Notes: generated by a model from the letters alone, not told the origin. A stretch of 64,000 bases of DNA from Chionoecetes opilio (GCA_016584305.1 JACEEZ010022582.1:327501-391500), one strand, 5' to 3'. Counted from the first letter of the stretch, positions 42,888 through 54,870 are shown. A program made the numbers and translations.

Positions 42888-43375
42888 AGCAGCAGCCAGC
42901 AGGTCCCACAGTTTCCTCCGATTTCCATCTCTCTCAATCGGAAATGTTACATGAGTAAGTTGTTGTTCGAAACTTTCTAGACATCCTATTAATATGACAA
43001 AACATTACATCAGTACCACTACCTTCTAACAACACGTACTCCACCTAAAGCTCCTTTGTGGTGATTCACTCAAAGGGAAAGAGTTGTTCGCTGTCTTCAA
43101 GTAACGCTATACAAAAAAAGTCGAGGAGTAAATGTTTGCCAGGGGCAAGGCGAGTCTGTCTGATCCTCTGGTGATCGGGAATACACACAGCTTCGCAAAC
43201 TCAACCTCCGTCACTTTTTCATTCAGAGTGAATCTTTGCAGTACAGAGAAAGTTTCGTGTTGTTAAATTCGCTATTACTCAATAAGCAATGCTCTGGCCG
43301 TACAATAATAATTAATAATAATAATAGCAATACTAAATAATAATAACAACAACAAACTACTACTACTACTACTAA

Positions 43376-43558
43376 AGGCGTTTTCTGCGGGGGATTTTTG
43401 GTTGCAATCGGAAAATTTTCGGTTGCAAACGGTCACAACAACAACAACAAATGATTGCGGGTCGGGCCAATCATCTTCCCTGGATGGTTGAACAGGGATC
43501 GAAATTTGAGCAACCGACATTTTTTCGGTTGCAATCAGGATCCCCGCAGAAAACACCT
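43376..43558. mobile_element. PIF/Harbinger-like MITE
   Basis: Ends AGGCGTTTTCTGCGGGG and, in reverse complement, AGGTGTTTTCTGCGGGG; about 40-bp inverted ends, both flanked by TAA (43373-43375 and 43559-43561), the 3-bp site used by PIF/Harbinger elements. Confidence 0.75.
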
Positions 43559-43594
43559 TAATAATAATAACAATAATAACAAAAAATTAATATT

Positions 43595-43880
43595 ACATAA
43601 AAAGTCTACAGTTAGTGAAACCTGGCAAGACGTCACCGCAGAGTTTTTCCGCCACACTTGCTTCTCTGTAGCGACTTTCTCCGCTCACCCTCGCGAGCGA
43701 GGCTCATCATGTTAATTAAATTTAATTAAAGCGAAGGCCTAGCTTAAAGTTAAATAATTGACAGTTCTTCCTTGTTCTCTCTCGGCTCACGCCCCCCCTA
43801 GGTAATTACCCACGCCCCCCTAGGTAATTACCCACACCCCCTAGGTAATTACCCACGCCCCCCAGGGTAAGAAGCGCTGC
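43595..43880 (+). repeat. Dispersed repeat, copy 1
   Basis: aaagtctacagttagtgaaa through gttctctctcggctcacgcc recurs, diverged, at 54680-54870. Ends in three copies of cccctaggtaattacccac. Confidence 0.75.
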
Positions 43881-44866
43881 AGGTGATGTACAGGATGTTT
43901 GCTTGACGCCTTAATATAGTGCAGAGTGTGACGTCGATTTGGAATAAGGAAATGCGTTCACCCTCAACAGTGATGTGTAGCCGGATGAATGACGTACGTA
44001 TTAGTGTTGTGGTAATGAATAGGCTACTTATGATGACAATGATAACAATAACAATAATTCCACAAGCCGTTTCCTCCCCTCGCCACACGGGGAGGAGCGC
44101 CACAAGAGTTTCCTGGTTGTGACGTGGAGTGCGGGGCCGGGGGCGCTGCAGGTATTGCTATGTACCCCGCAACCTCCACTTCTCGAGCAAATATTGTGCT
44201 TGATTTCATATATAGCTTAGGTACTTATCCCTACCATCCAAAAGTCAATAATTTCAAGTCTTTCTCTATATGTGAGTAATTCTGTGATACTAACATTTGA
44301 TCTCTCTCTCTCTCTCTCTCTCTCTACATTTACATTCCTTACTATGACGACCGTATTTTGAAACATGATTAATTTGATCATCAATAAATGAGAAACACTA
44401 AATTTCAAGCTCTGTCACAAACTCGCTAATTCTCGATGAGACCTTCAAAATTTCAACATTCATAAGCAGCTAAAATATTTGAGGAATAGGAGATATATAA
44501 TTCTTTTTCTTGACATATCTGCTTATGAATTATGTATATATGATCTCTTATCTTTTCCTCCGGCTTGGGAATGACATAGCTGAACGAGTTTACATCCTGT
44601 TTCACTCTTACATAGAATGGATAACAATAATCTATCTCTCTCTCAAACACGCAAACACACACACACGCATCAGTCTGTAGCAAATGTCTGTAAGCAGCTG
44701 TAGGTACAACAGCGGCGCACCTGCACAGACTCCCACGTGCCGGCTGCCGGTTTGACGGAAAGGTAACAGGTGTGTGTACGTGTGTGTGTACGTGTGTGTG
44801 TGGGAGAGAGAGAGCGAGCTTAAGGCGATATTACACTTGTGCCACGTTGACTTATGTTGGCTTGAT

Positions 44867-44867
<1 letters not shown>

Positions 44868-44940
<73 letters not shown>
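44868..44940. repeat. (CT)n microsatellite
   Basis: Uninterrupted CT dinucleotides. Confidence 0.98.
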
Positions 44941-44948
<8 letters not shown>

Positions 44949-45048
44949 CCTTTTAATAAAACTAAAACTAAAAAAACAAGTATGTGATATGACTGGCGTA
45001 AGACTCAAACTAGGAAATACTTGCAATATGAGCGTTTGAGTGTGTGTA

Positions 45049-45050
<2 letters not shown>

Positions 45051-45123
<73 letters not shown>
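45051..45123. repeat. (AT)n microsatellite
   Basis: AT dinucleotides with two slips. Confidence 0.98.
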
Positions 45124-45124
<1 letters not shown>

Positions 45125-45421
45125 CCAGATGCAAATGTATGTATCTTCCTTTTGTAATCATGGGGCTGCATGATCACTATTCTCTGTCTGCAGGTGGCAG
45201 TGTATAATGTTATGTTTCAATAAATATATCATGAGTAGCAGCACGCCATGGGAGAGCCACGTGTCTGTGCCTCACGCTGCCAAGGGACACGTGTGCAGCC
45301 GTGCTAGGAAGTGCCATGTGGTCGTGGCGCCAGGAACAGGTGGTGGTGGTGCCGTAGTGGCGAGAAGCAAAAGCTACTAATAAATAAATAAACAAACACA
45401 AACAACACATAAGAACACTAG

Positions 45422-45682
45422 GGGGGGGGGGGCACCCAGTAGAGCGCATACCTCCGCCCGAATATTTCATCAATTGGTTGCATGATATATATATTACTAT
45501 ATATATATGCACTCAGTATGAGCGCATACCTCCGGCCGAAAATTCATCAATTGGTTGCCATGGCAACAGTTGTCAATAGATTTCATCCAAAATTAAATCA
45601 GTTCTTTCTTATACCAAATAGACTTGGTATACCGAGTTTGGTCCAAATATATTCGTAACTTTTCGAGAAATCCTGTACACTA

Positions 45683-45714
<32 letters not shown>

Positions 45715-45762
45715 ATCGGGGTGAAAACATAACCCCCCTCCAACTTCGTTGGCGGAGGTAAT
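45422..45762 (+). mobile_element. SINE family A with duplicated head and poly-G
   Basis: Same composite as at 40485: poly-G, partial head, short AT tract, full copy. Confidence 0.75.
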
Positions 45763-45763
45763 A

Positions 45764-45826
45764 ATAATATAAGAAAATAAGAAAGCTACAAGAGGCCGCG
45801 AGACCTACTCGTGGTAGTTCCTGTAA
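45764..45826 (-). mobile_element. CR1-like LINE 3' end, directly after the SINE
   Basis: taatataagaaaataagaaa to ctcgtggtagttcctgt. Confidence 0.75.
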
Positions 45827-45907
45827 ATGTAACACTGCAATAAACATTCTTATTCACAAGAAGGGTAAAATATATGAAGGAAAAACTAAGCTACCGTCAA
45901 TAATTAA

Positions 45908-46115
45908 CCCTATAGTCGCCACTGCACTAATTTCGCCAGGCGTCATATACAGTATATGAATTTTAGCATCACTACAGAAATTGTATGTGCCACTATAAAG
46001 AGGCATGCACAGTAGCTCATATTATGTACCTGTCTTCAGTGGCACATACAAGTCTGTAGTGATGCTAAAAATCGTAATATATGGCACCTGGCGACATTAG
46101 TGCAGTGAGGACAAT
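45908..46115. mobile_element. MITE family 2, copy 2
   Basis: tagtcgccactgcactaat at one end and attagtgcagtg at the other; interior shared with 24430. Confidence 0.75.
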
Positions 46116-46716
46116 ATGAACGTTTTAGTGAATAAGCCAAGCGTCAAAAGAATACCCGGCAGGTAACTTAATAGTCTACCTTAGGTCTCACGTGGGCGCG
46201 TCAGGATATATGCATAAAGAGGGTCATACTATTTTCTCCTTAGATAATTACAATCAAATGTAATTAAACAACTCAAAACCTTGAAAAATAATTAATACGT
46301 GGTGTGCCGGTGCTGCTTATTACAATTCCTCCTGTCTGCTTTGCTTGCCCCATGTTATCAGTGTATCATGTCAATCATGCATTTATTATGAGTACGTATT
46401 TATCTCATACTTGTCTCCTTGATTAAAGCAAAAATATGTTGTTTAGTCACCAAAGTTTCACTCCTGCCATGTGAAACAACCAGAGTGCGACCTGAGTTTG
46501 GAAGCTCAATGAAATGATGATAATGGTGCTAATAATCATAGTAATTGTAATACGAACTGATAATGATAATAATAGAAATAATGCTACTAATGATAATAAC
46601 AATCATTATCATTATCAGTTATTATTGTTATTATCATGCTACTAATGATAATAATAACAATAGATAAATACATTTACAATTTGCACGAAATTCATCCTTA
46701 AAGATCGCCCAATCTA

Positions 46717-46782
46717 TAAAAACATAAGAAAATAAGGTAGTTACAAGAGGCTGTGAGACCAACACGTGGTAGTTCCTGTAAA
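46717..46782 (-). mobile_element. CR1-like LINE 3' end, about 65 bp
   Basis: aaacataagaaaataaggta to acacgtggtagttcctgt. Confidence 0.77.
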
Positions 46783-46959
46783 CTACCACATTGTAGTGTA
46801 TCTGTGTAATATTCTCATTGCAGTCTTCATTGTCATATATGTAAGAACACAACGGCATCCTACATCGTGTAAAGTTGAAAGAAAGGAGACAATCGCAAAA
46901 TAGGAGCGAAAGTTAATAAGTCTTGTATATCAATCGAACAGGTAAAAAAGAGTGTCTTT

Positions 46960-47029
46960 CTGTCTCTCTCTCTGTCTGTCTGTCTGTCTGTCTGTCTGTA
47001 TCTCTCTCTCTCTCTCTCTCCTCTCTCTC

Positions 47030-47073
<44 letters not shown>

Positions 47074-47074
47074 C
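46960..47074. repeat. (CT)n/(CTGT)n microsatellite
   Basis: CT tracts with a CTGT stretch. Confidence 0.95.
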
Positions 47075-47988
47075 GTTAGATGAGATAAAGTCGAGACTTT
47101 ACAAGTCTACAAGACAAGATGGTCGTGACTACTCAAGGACGATGTTTTTTTTCTTTCTTATTTTTTACCAGTTGTTCTGACGCAATACCAGACCTATCCT
47201 CTCCCTCCTATCTTGCGGTTGTCTACTTTCAACTTGACACGATGTAGGATGCCGTGATGTTTTTACATAGTTAATGCTTTTGCAAATAATTCTTCTGACG
47301 CTACAAAGGTGATAATCCATAGACAAGATCGAAATGTATGTTTTCATTAGATGCTTGCAGTTATCTGCCTTCATGCATGCGTATGATGGCCAGTGATGGG
47401 GTGGAAAACAAACAACAAGGGGTGAAAAATGGGGGGGCACTCGGGGGGGCACAGGTAAATATGGGGGGCACCAAAGTTTACAGTCATATATATCATGTTA
47501 CTATAGATCCATTCATGAGTATAGATTTTAGATTAACACTATAAGCTGATTATTCTCAGTATGATACCAATTGAGCTAGTTATTCAAAGAGGGGGCACCG
47601 CCCTAAAAGGGGCGGGGGGGGGGGGCCGCACGTGCCCCCCCCGCAGTTCTGTCACTGATGGCTCATGGATTAGCGCACCATATGGTAATCTATCCCAGTG
47701 AGGGGATTTAAAGTCGCGGCAAGGACTCGGTACCCACAATCCACTCGCTGTGTTACACATTGCAGTGACGTCACCCACACTGACAGTCACCGCCTGAAAG
47801 CCTAGAGTTGACGCTTCCCTTTCTGCCGTGCTATTGATCTATTCAGACATTTAAGATGAATGGTTTTCAAGAATAGCGGACATACCATTAATCACTAAAT
47901 GTTGTTCTTGCCAACTCTAGAGACTGTGGGTTGATATCCAGGGATGAAAACATTGATAAATACATCTATTGGTAACGGCAGGAAAGAG

Positions 47989-48007
47989 CCAATCGCGGCG
48001 GCCCACG
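47989..48007 (+). promoter_or_regulatory. ER-stress response element (ERSE)
   Basis: The sequence is CCAAT, exactly nine bases, then CCACG, a perfect match to the ERSE consensus bound by NF-Y with ATF6 or XBP1. It lies 68 bp before the PDI start codon. A second CCACGT (UPRE-like core on the other strand) follows at 48013-48018. Chaperone and PDI genes are known unfolded-protein-response targets, so the position fits. There is no direct proof of use. Confidence 0.85.
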
Positions 48008-48074
48008 ACTGGCCACGTCTGCGTGTTGCCGCACCTCGACTCTCTCCTCCCAGACTGTATCAACAAGCAGAGAG

Positions 48075-48228
48075 ATGAGGGTGGTAGCTCCTGTCGCCGC
48101 CGTGTTGGCCACCTTGGCTCTAGCAGTCACAGCACAAGAAATCACCTTCGACGAGGGCGTGATAGTGTTGACGAAAGACAATTTCAAGGCGGCCACGGAA
48201 GCGCACGAGTTCATCTTGGTGGAGTTTT
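48075..48228 (+). CDS. P4HB-like (PDI): PDI exon 1, signal peptide
   Basis: ATG in context agagATGA. Encodes [20 protein letters not shown] (hydrophobic signal peptide) and the start of domain a (EFILVEF), ending with one spare base at donor gtgagt. Confidence 0.95.
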
Positions 48229-51200
48229 GTGAGTATTGCTGTCACACACTGGTGGGCTTTTCCTTCTCCCCGGTGATGCTCGTGGGTGTGGGTGAGGATG
48301 AAAACCGGTCTGCCGCCTCAGGGAAGGTTAATTGTTTTCCTAGAGTACGTGTCAAACTGTTTTCTGGCCACACTAGAGCACGGGAAAGTAAATATGTTGT
48401 CACTACCTTCACTCGTAAGAAAACAAACATTCCATACTTGCTAGGTAGAATTGTGAACGTCTGACATTCTTTACTACGTATACATTTCCATAAGGAAGAT
48501 GCCAGTGGTCTCACCTGCACATCTTGGGACGAAACATTACGAAAGAAACTCCATTGTGACTTAATCTTAGTTTCGACTGAATCATGCGTCCATATGTCAA
48601 TGATAACGCTCGGCTTGAAGTGCCTCGCAGCAGATTTCCGGGAACGTCCTTAAGATTACTAATTTGTTACATACTAAAGTGTTTTTCATTCTGTTGACGT
48701 TACAATGCAAAATCAAAGTTACCAAAATTTATGAGCTATCAGCAACATAATATTGTATCGGTATATGACTAGCGATGTATTTCATGACAGTACCTTTTAT
48801 TCTAAGCGTATTTGTGAAGTTTGTGAAAGTCACAACAAATTAAACCATCCACCTGTTCCTTGTAGGCAAGACTCATCCTTCCAGGCCAAGTTGCCAGATG
48901 TTGCTGTTCTTGAAACATGAATGAACGCCTTTGTTGTGACTTACACCATGGTAACATATGTACTCAGATTTACTACTCTTATGTACTTCTCACTCTCGAG
49001 ACATTAATGCATACCGTATCCGCACGAAATTGTAGTTATGAATATAGTCATTACACTAATCAAAACTAAGTCTTTACGGCATTGAATTTGTGCATGATTG
49101 TACTCTGTATAATTATAACTCGCGCAGTTAAAGTTCGCATGCACTTAATGTTGGTGAAGACATTTGATATATATATATAGTTGTGATCTTTCTTCAGAGC
49201 ACAAGTTTCATATGAAGGGTAGTTGTGTGCGTTAGACAACCTGTCTTAGCACCAGAGTACATTAACTCGCTAATAACCTACAAAAAAGAGGCTGTATTCA
49301 TAGGGTTGAACTAGGGAAACTTATTCTTCTTAACAGCTGTATGTGATTAGCTGTGAAAAATACGTTGTGCTCTGAAGCGTATGATGGGCGGGAGAGATTA
49401 GTAGTGGAGGGAGAAGGTGCTCACATAACGGTACTATCTCCGGTGTTTCCTTCCTGTGTTCTTCCCAGCGTAACTTCCAAATGTACGCAGACTGAAGTTT
49501 GGCTACAGGTGTTTATAGTGTTTGCTTTAGTAGGAGAGCTAGTTAGAGTATAAGGGGTGAGTTTGAGAGTAAGAGTTATGTAGCGGCTTGTTGGTGTTCG
49601 TAGGGGAAGGTTATTCACCCCGACAACCGGCACGTAATAAGTCTTTCTTGTACAAGCAGAAGGCTTGCTGCCCCTCTACTAAATCAGGGAATATGAAGGT
49701 AAAATTAATAGCTCAGGGAATCGTGAGGGAATGTGTGGTGTGGGGGGGGGGGGGTGCTCATGGAACTTAGCATACCTTGGTCGGTATTTTGTAGATTAAT
49801 TATAAAAAAAAAACTTTAGGGAACGGCAATGTAATACTTGTCAGGGTTAAGGGCTGCAGCTGGTAAAAATTAAATCCATGAACTAATGAGCGGTTTTAAT
49901 GAAATTAATTATATAAGTAGTGATTTTGTGATATTGGGGTGTGATATATAGGTTTTATTATAAGTTATGTAACATTTATGCCTATACTAATCCATCTAAC
50001 CACTGAAGCACCTTATTTTTTAAACACTGGAATGTTGCAGATCCACGTTCAGCTGGGTAGTAATTTATGGAGACTAATAATTTGAATTTTTTTTCCCAGA
50101 TGCCCCGTGGTGTGGTCATTGCAAAGCCCTGGCCCCTGAATATGTCAAGGCTGCTGCCAAGCTGACTGAGCTTGAATCTGCCATAAAGTTGGGTAAGGTT
50201 GACGCCACGGAAGAAACCCAGCTTGCTGAGGAACATGGCGTCAGGGGCTACCCCACCCTTAAGTTCTTCCGTAACGGCAAGGCAGTGGAATATGGTGGTG
50301 GCCGCCAGGCTGACGACATCGTTAACTGGCTGGTGAAGAAAACTGGTCCACCTGCAAAGGCAGTTTCCTCTGTGGATGAAGCAAAGGCCATGATTGAAGC
50401 AAGTCCTGTCGTGATCCTTGGCTTCTTCAAGGACCAAGAATCTGACGGTGCAAAGCAGTTTTTGGCTGCTGCCGCTGCCACCGACGACCATCCATTTGGC
50501 ATCACCTCTGACGATGCTGTCTTCACACAGTACGAGGTGGAGGGAGAGGGAATCATCCTGTTCAAGGACTTCGATGAGGGAAAGAACAAGTACGAAGGAG
50601 AAATCACCGAGGAGGACATTGGCAAGTTTGTCACTGCAAACTCCTTGCCCTTGGTTGTGGACTTCAACCATGAGACTGCCTCAAAGATCTTTGGTGGAGA
50701 GATCAAATCCCACCTGCTGATCTTCCTGTCCAAGGAGGCCGGCCACTACGACGCTCACAACGAGGCCTGTATGAACGCCGCCAAGGCCTTCAAGGGCCAG
50801 GTGCTGTTTGTCACCATCAACACTGACGAGGAGGACCACTCACGCATCCTAGAGTTCTTCGGCATGAAGAAGGAAGAGGTAAGCTTGGGATTGCACACAG
50901 ATATTTTTTCAATTTACAGTAAATAAATTACTTTTTTCACTTTAATCTGAAATGAACACTTTATTACAATATTAATTTATCAGTTCTTTTTCTGTTCTGA
51001 CTACACTAAGCAGTTTGGATTTTGTTGTTGTTTTTGATCGTTTTTGAAGTTCATTGAGTACAATATTCATTCCTCCAAATATTTTCTTATCAACATGCCA
51101 AGTGACAGATTGGAGTTTATATCTATTTTAGTTATGTTTCATCTTTTTTCCAGGTTCCCGGCCTGCGCATCATCAAGCTGGAGGAGGACATGGCCAAGTA

Positions 51201-52898
51201 CAAGCCCGACAGCTACGACCTCAGCGAGAGTGGCCTCACCGCCTTTGTGCAGACCTTCCTGGACGGCAAGCTGAAGCAGCACCTCCTCTCCCAAGAGCTG
51301 CCTGAAGACTGGGACAAGGAGCCCGTCCATGTGAGCATTATAGCTTAACTGTTCCAGTATATTTAAATTGCTTCCAATATTTATTTATGAATTTAATCAT
51401 TCATACTCTCCTCCATCATACCTGTACCTTTGTGATGCGTTAGTGTTTGGCCTCAAAACTTATTTACATTTTCAATTTTCCAATGTGATTGATATCAAGG
51501 GCATAGGGTACCAGTTTCTTCACCCATTTCTTAACTTATTGGGGCAAGTTGAAATAGTCTTCTCACTGTGATGGGGAGCAGCTTGACTAATGTCGGCAGA
51601 TCATACTAGACACTTATTTCCATGCACTTCCAATAGCTCTATGGTGGGAATAGTTCGCATGCACCAGTGCATAAACAGTCATTCCCTTGACAGGCGCACA
51701 CATGTCACCAGTTTGTCGGAGGTCCAGGAGACTTATCTGGAGATAGATTGTTCGTTGAGAATGTTGACAGGATTGGTTAGACTGATGGGCAGTTTGTTCC
51801 TTAACCTTTAGCAGAGTTGTGCCTATCTTTCAGGTCTTGGTGGCAACAAACTTTGATGAGGTGGTATTCAACAAGGATAAGAACGTGCTTGTGGAGTTCT
51901 ATGCCCCGTGGTGTGGCCATTGCAAGCAGCTGGCTCCCATCTTCGACCAGCTGGGAGAGAAGTTCGCGGATGACGACAGTATTATGATCGCCAAGATGGA
52001 CTCCACTGTTAACGAGCTGGAGCACACAAAAATCCAGTCCTTCCCCACGCTAAAGCTCTTCAAAAAGGACACCAACGAGGTAAAGAGCACAGTCTAGTCT
52101 GGTCTTTATAATATTTAGATAAATTAATTATTTAAAATGATTAATAATTAAGAGAAATTAATGGCACAATATTCGTAAAAGTGAAATTATTTAATAAATT
52201 TCTATCTTGCAGCATATTATCAATGTCTTTGTATATTATTGTTTTAAATTTTAATATTGTGGCCCGTTTTTTAGGTGCAAAATTATTTGAAATACTGATA
52301 TATTTGTGAAATAGAGAATCTTAACCCTTTCCACCAACCATTAGGTGATTGAGTACAATGGAGAGAGAACCTTGGAAGGCCTCACAAAGTTCATGGAGAC
52401 CGGCGGTGTGTATGGCCAGGCCGCCCCGGAGGACATGGAGGTAGGCAGTCACGGCCGTGCCCGGTGCACACGCATGATTCCCGAGAGCTGAGCAGAGGCC
52501 TCGTACCTGTGCTGCATCACCTACGGCTGCCTACCCTTTGCTTGATTCCTTTGCTCTTTCTTTCATGTTGCTTTCTGTCCATAGGTGGTAGAGTACAGTG
52601 GCGCTCGAACCTTGGAAGCACTCACTGATTTCCTTGAGGGCAAAGTTACCGAGGAGAAGGTACCTAGTTATTTAACCTTTTAACACCCTAGTTCATTTCT
52701 CTTTCCTACAATGGCTGACTCACTTACAAACATTTGCTTGCTATGCTCACTTGCATGAATCCTTAATTATTTAAGTTTGTTGGAAATATTTGCTGCAATG
52801 TGTTGGTAATAAGTGATTCACCTATACTATTGTTTTCTTTGCAGGATGAGGAGGAAGAGGATGAAGAGGGTGACGTACCTGCGAAGGATGAACTCTAA
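48075..52898 (+). CDS. P4HB-like (PDI): Protein disulfide isomerase (PDI/P4HB type), KDEL-ending
   Basis: ER-lumen thiol-disulfide oxidoreductase that forms and rearranges disulfides in secretory proteins and, in the P4HB type, serves as beta subunit of prolyl 4-hydroxylase. Exons: 48075-48228, 50100-50878, 51154-51330, 51834-52079, 52345-52440 (or 52585-52659) and 52845-52898. Protein about 501 residues with the first alternative exon and 494 with the second. Seen: signal peptide ending AVTA, thioredoxin domains a and a' each with APWCGHCK, the cis-Pro motifs GYPTLKFF and SFPTLKLF, b and b' domains between, an acidic tail and KDEL. Length is typical for P4HB. An ERSE lies 68 bp upstream. All splice phases agree. 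Confidence 0.97.
50100..50878 (+). CDS. P4HB-like (PDI): PDI exon 2, domains a, b and part of b'
   Basis: 779 nt after tttttttcccag, donor gtaagc. Contains the first active site YAPWCGHCK, the partner motif [12 protein letters not shown], and most of b and b' to [17 protein letters not shown]. Long open frame with no interruptions. Confidence 0.97.
51154..51330 (+). CDS. P4HB-like (PDI): PDI exon 3, b' domain end
   Basis: 177 nt, phase 0 at both ends. Encodes [20 protein letters not shown] and on to [10 protein letters not shown], which matches the b'-to-a' x-linker region. Confidence 0.96.
51834..52079 (+). CDS. P4HB-like (PDI): PDI exon 4, second active site
   Basis: 246 nt, phase 0 at both ends. 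Encodes [40 protein letters not shown] and [16 protein letters not shown]: the a' thioredoxin domain with CGHC and cis-Pro. Confidence 0.97.
52345..52440 (+). CDS. P4HB-like (PDI): PDI alternative exon 5a
   Basis: 96 nt after caaccattag, donor gtaggc, phase 0. Encodes [20 protein letters not shown] and then [12 protein letters not shown]: last strand and helix of the a' domain plus linker. This version resembles the usual P4HB sequence (VIDYNGERTL). Confidence 0.93.
52585..52659 (+). CDS. P4HB-like (PDI): PDI alternative exon 5b
   Basis: 75 nt after gtccatag, donor gtacct, phase 0. Encodes [20 protein letters not shown] and then VTEEK. It aligns residue for residue with the start of exon 5a (V-EY-G-RTLE-LT-F-E), so it is a diverged tandem copy. 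Using both in one mRNA would repeat a strand-helix unit, so they are probably alternatives. Confidence 0.88.
52845..52898 (+). CDS. P4HB-like (PDI): PDI last exon, acidic tail and KDEL
   Basis: 54 nt after ctttgcag. Encodes [17 protein letters not shown] then TAA. KDEL is the ER-retrieval signal. Confidence 0.97.
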   Translation, partial: DEEEEDEEGDVPAKDEL

Positions 52899-53530
52899 AT
52901 TTGTCTCTTTATCGGTAACCATAAGGAGTTTGCTTTCTCAGATGGGGAAGAGGTTGTCCTTAGTTTTTAAAAGGAGCTCCCATTAATCTAATCTGGAATT
53001 CTTTGAGCCAAACCATAACGCCGTATTCCAAAGACCCATTACCTCTGGGTTAAAGTATTAATCTTGCATTTAATGAAAATTTAGTTGTTCATGCCGGGAG
53101 TTCCTTTTAAGGGAGTTATTTCTGACAACTCCTTTAGTTAACTTAACCACATGTTGAAAGATTTCACCCAAAATGTGATGCAGTGTATGCAAAGAGTATT
53201 TTTTCTATGCTTTAATGTATTTGATCACATTCCTTCAAGGCTTTTTTGTAAGTGGGGGCATTTTAACCCTTGTGACTGGGATAGTTACCTTTTTTTTCCT
53301 AACGATTGGTATCAACTCCACATTCGTAGCTGTGGTGCTGGTTAGTGGAAGATAGTGGTAACGCTGACTAGAATGTTTTCATTATCGATGCTTTACAATT
53401 GTCTTCCGCGGACATGATCTGTTTTCCCTTGACAAAGCACAATGCTTCCCGTCACAGTGTGTTGCGTGCATGAATGAGGAGCCGAGAGGTCCCTGAGCAG
53501 TGTATGATTAATTAAACCCAATACTTTTCC

Positions 53531-53536
53531 AATAAA
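53531..53536 (+). terminator. PDI polyadenylation signal
   Basis: AATAAA, 633 bp after the stop codon, in a 3' UTR free of dispersed repeats. The first repeat element begins about 190 bp further on. Confidence 0.6.
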
Positions 53537-53727
53537 ACTGAGAAATGTTTACTATTGATTCTACTCCCAGGACATTTGTAACTTGACAACTCTTAGAATT
53601 TTTTTGAAGTTTTCATAACTATTTTTTTTGCTATGGAATACTTAGCTCCCCCCCCCCCACCCATCTGCCTCACGCCCCCACGTCCGCCAAACACGGGGCC
53701 CGGGCTGATGGGCACCCCGCACCACTC

Positions 53728-53924
53728 TTAACCCCTTGAGCCCCAAAACTTAATTTCCATTGTAATTTGGCTACCATTAGGCTATACTTTTAATTTATAT
53801 AAGCAGTTTCTTATAGATGTGACCTGTTTAGTATCCTTGTCCACTAGCTAATTTGGTATTTGTTACTTTTTATGGTTAACAACTATTTTATATAACAGGA
53901 AAGCTCTGGGTGTGAAGGGGTTAA
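53728..53924. mobile_element. piggyBac-like MITE, copy 9
   Basis: TTAA at both outer ends. Confidence 0.88.
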
Positions 53925-54219
53925 TGAAATTTATGTCGGGCGAGGCTACAACATTTTCCACAAATATCATGCCATTCTTTTTACTATTTACTTAAAATGG
54001 GAACTACGTAAGGGCACTAGTGACCCTCGTGCATCAATTTAGTGGTGGCTGGGTATCTGATTAAAATAAATATTGGATGAAGTCTCCACAATCAAACTAG
54101 ATTAACTAGTATAGTACCATAATTATTATTTTCAAAAACTGAATTACATTAAATAACAAATAGTTTAAGACATATTACCGGATACACTGAACCGTGGTGG
54201 CGTGCTTGAAGCCTCTGCA

Positions 54220-54425
54220 AATACTGGATGACGTGCATGATTGGAAGGGACTGTCGTCTGGTAGTCAATGCGGAGTCTATAGGGGTCTTTAAAAGGAGGG
54301 TGGATAAATTCTTGGATAGGGAAGAGGTGGATGTAGGTAAGAGCTGAGTAACAGGAACTATCTCTTGTAGGTATGTGTCTCACGGCCTCTTGTAGCTTAC
54401 TTATTTTCTTATGTTCTTGTTGGCA
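54220..54425 (+). mobile_element. CR1-like LINE end, longer copy
   Basis: Contains a shifted frame reading ESIGVFKRRVDKFLDREEVD and then the 3' block ending ttattttcttatgttcttg. Confidence 0.78.
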
Positions 54426-54679
54426 AAGCATAAATCAAGGCCTCGACCACGGTACGAGAACCTCGAAGGAGTAATCCGATAAGTGTATTGAATACCACAG
54501 TGCTAACCTTTGCACCACCACGCCCCCTTTAGTAGTTGGTCCTTGCCTCCATGCCCCCCCCCCCCCCCTTCATCTCTCCAACCAAGATATTTCAAAATAA
54601 TCCTAGGGGCGAGGAGGAAAGGTAGCCAGGAATAGCCTACATCGGGTCATCACCATAATTATAGTAAAATCAATATTAA

Positions 54680-54870
54680 TGATAATAATTAAAAAATAAG
54701 TGTAAAGTCTACATAGTTAGTGAAATGTGGCAAGGCGTCACCGCAGAGTTTACAACAATTTGGTTCTCTGTACCGACGTTCTTCGCTCACCCTCCCGCAC
54801 GAGCTTCAAGTTAAATACTTGACAGGTCTTCCTTGTTCTCTCTTGGCTCACGCCCCCCAGGGTAAGAACC
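54680..54870 (+). repeat. Dispersed repeat, copy 2
   Basis: Diverged copy of 43595-43880. Confidence 0.72.

Larger units (their letters stand above)
41964..48000. other. LRRC40-PDI intergenic region
   Basis: Both genes point away from this region. It holds LINE ends, SINEs, MITEs and simple repeats listed separately. I see no gene. Poly-G runs with ggggcac segments (47427-47465 and 47616-47640) are unexplained. Confidence 0.6.

Noticed and set aside
47585..47800. Possible SINE (tggctcatggattagcgcac head)
   Set aside because: No clear box B and no second copy in the window.
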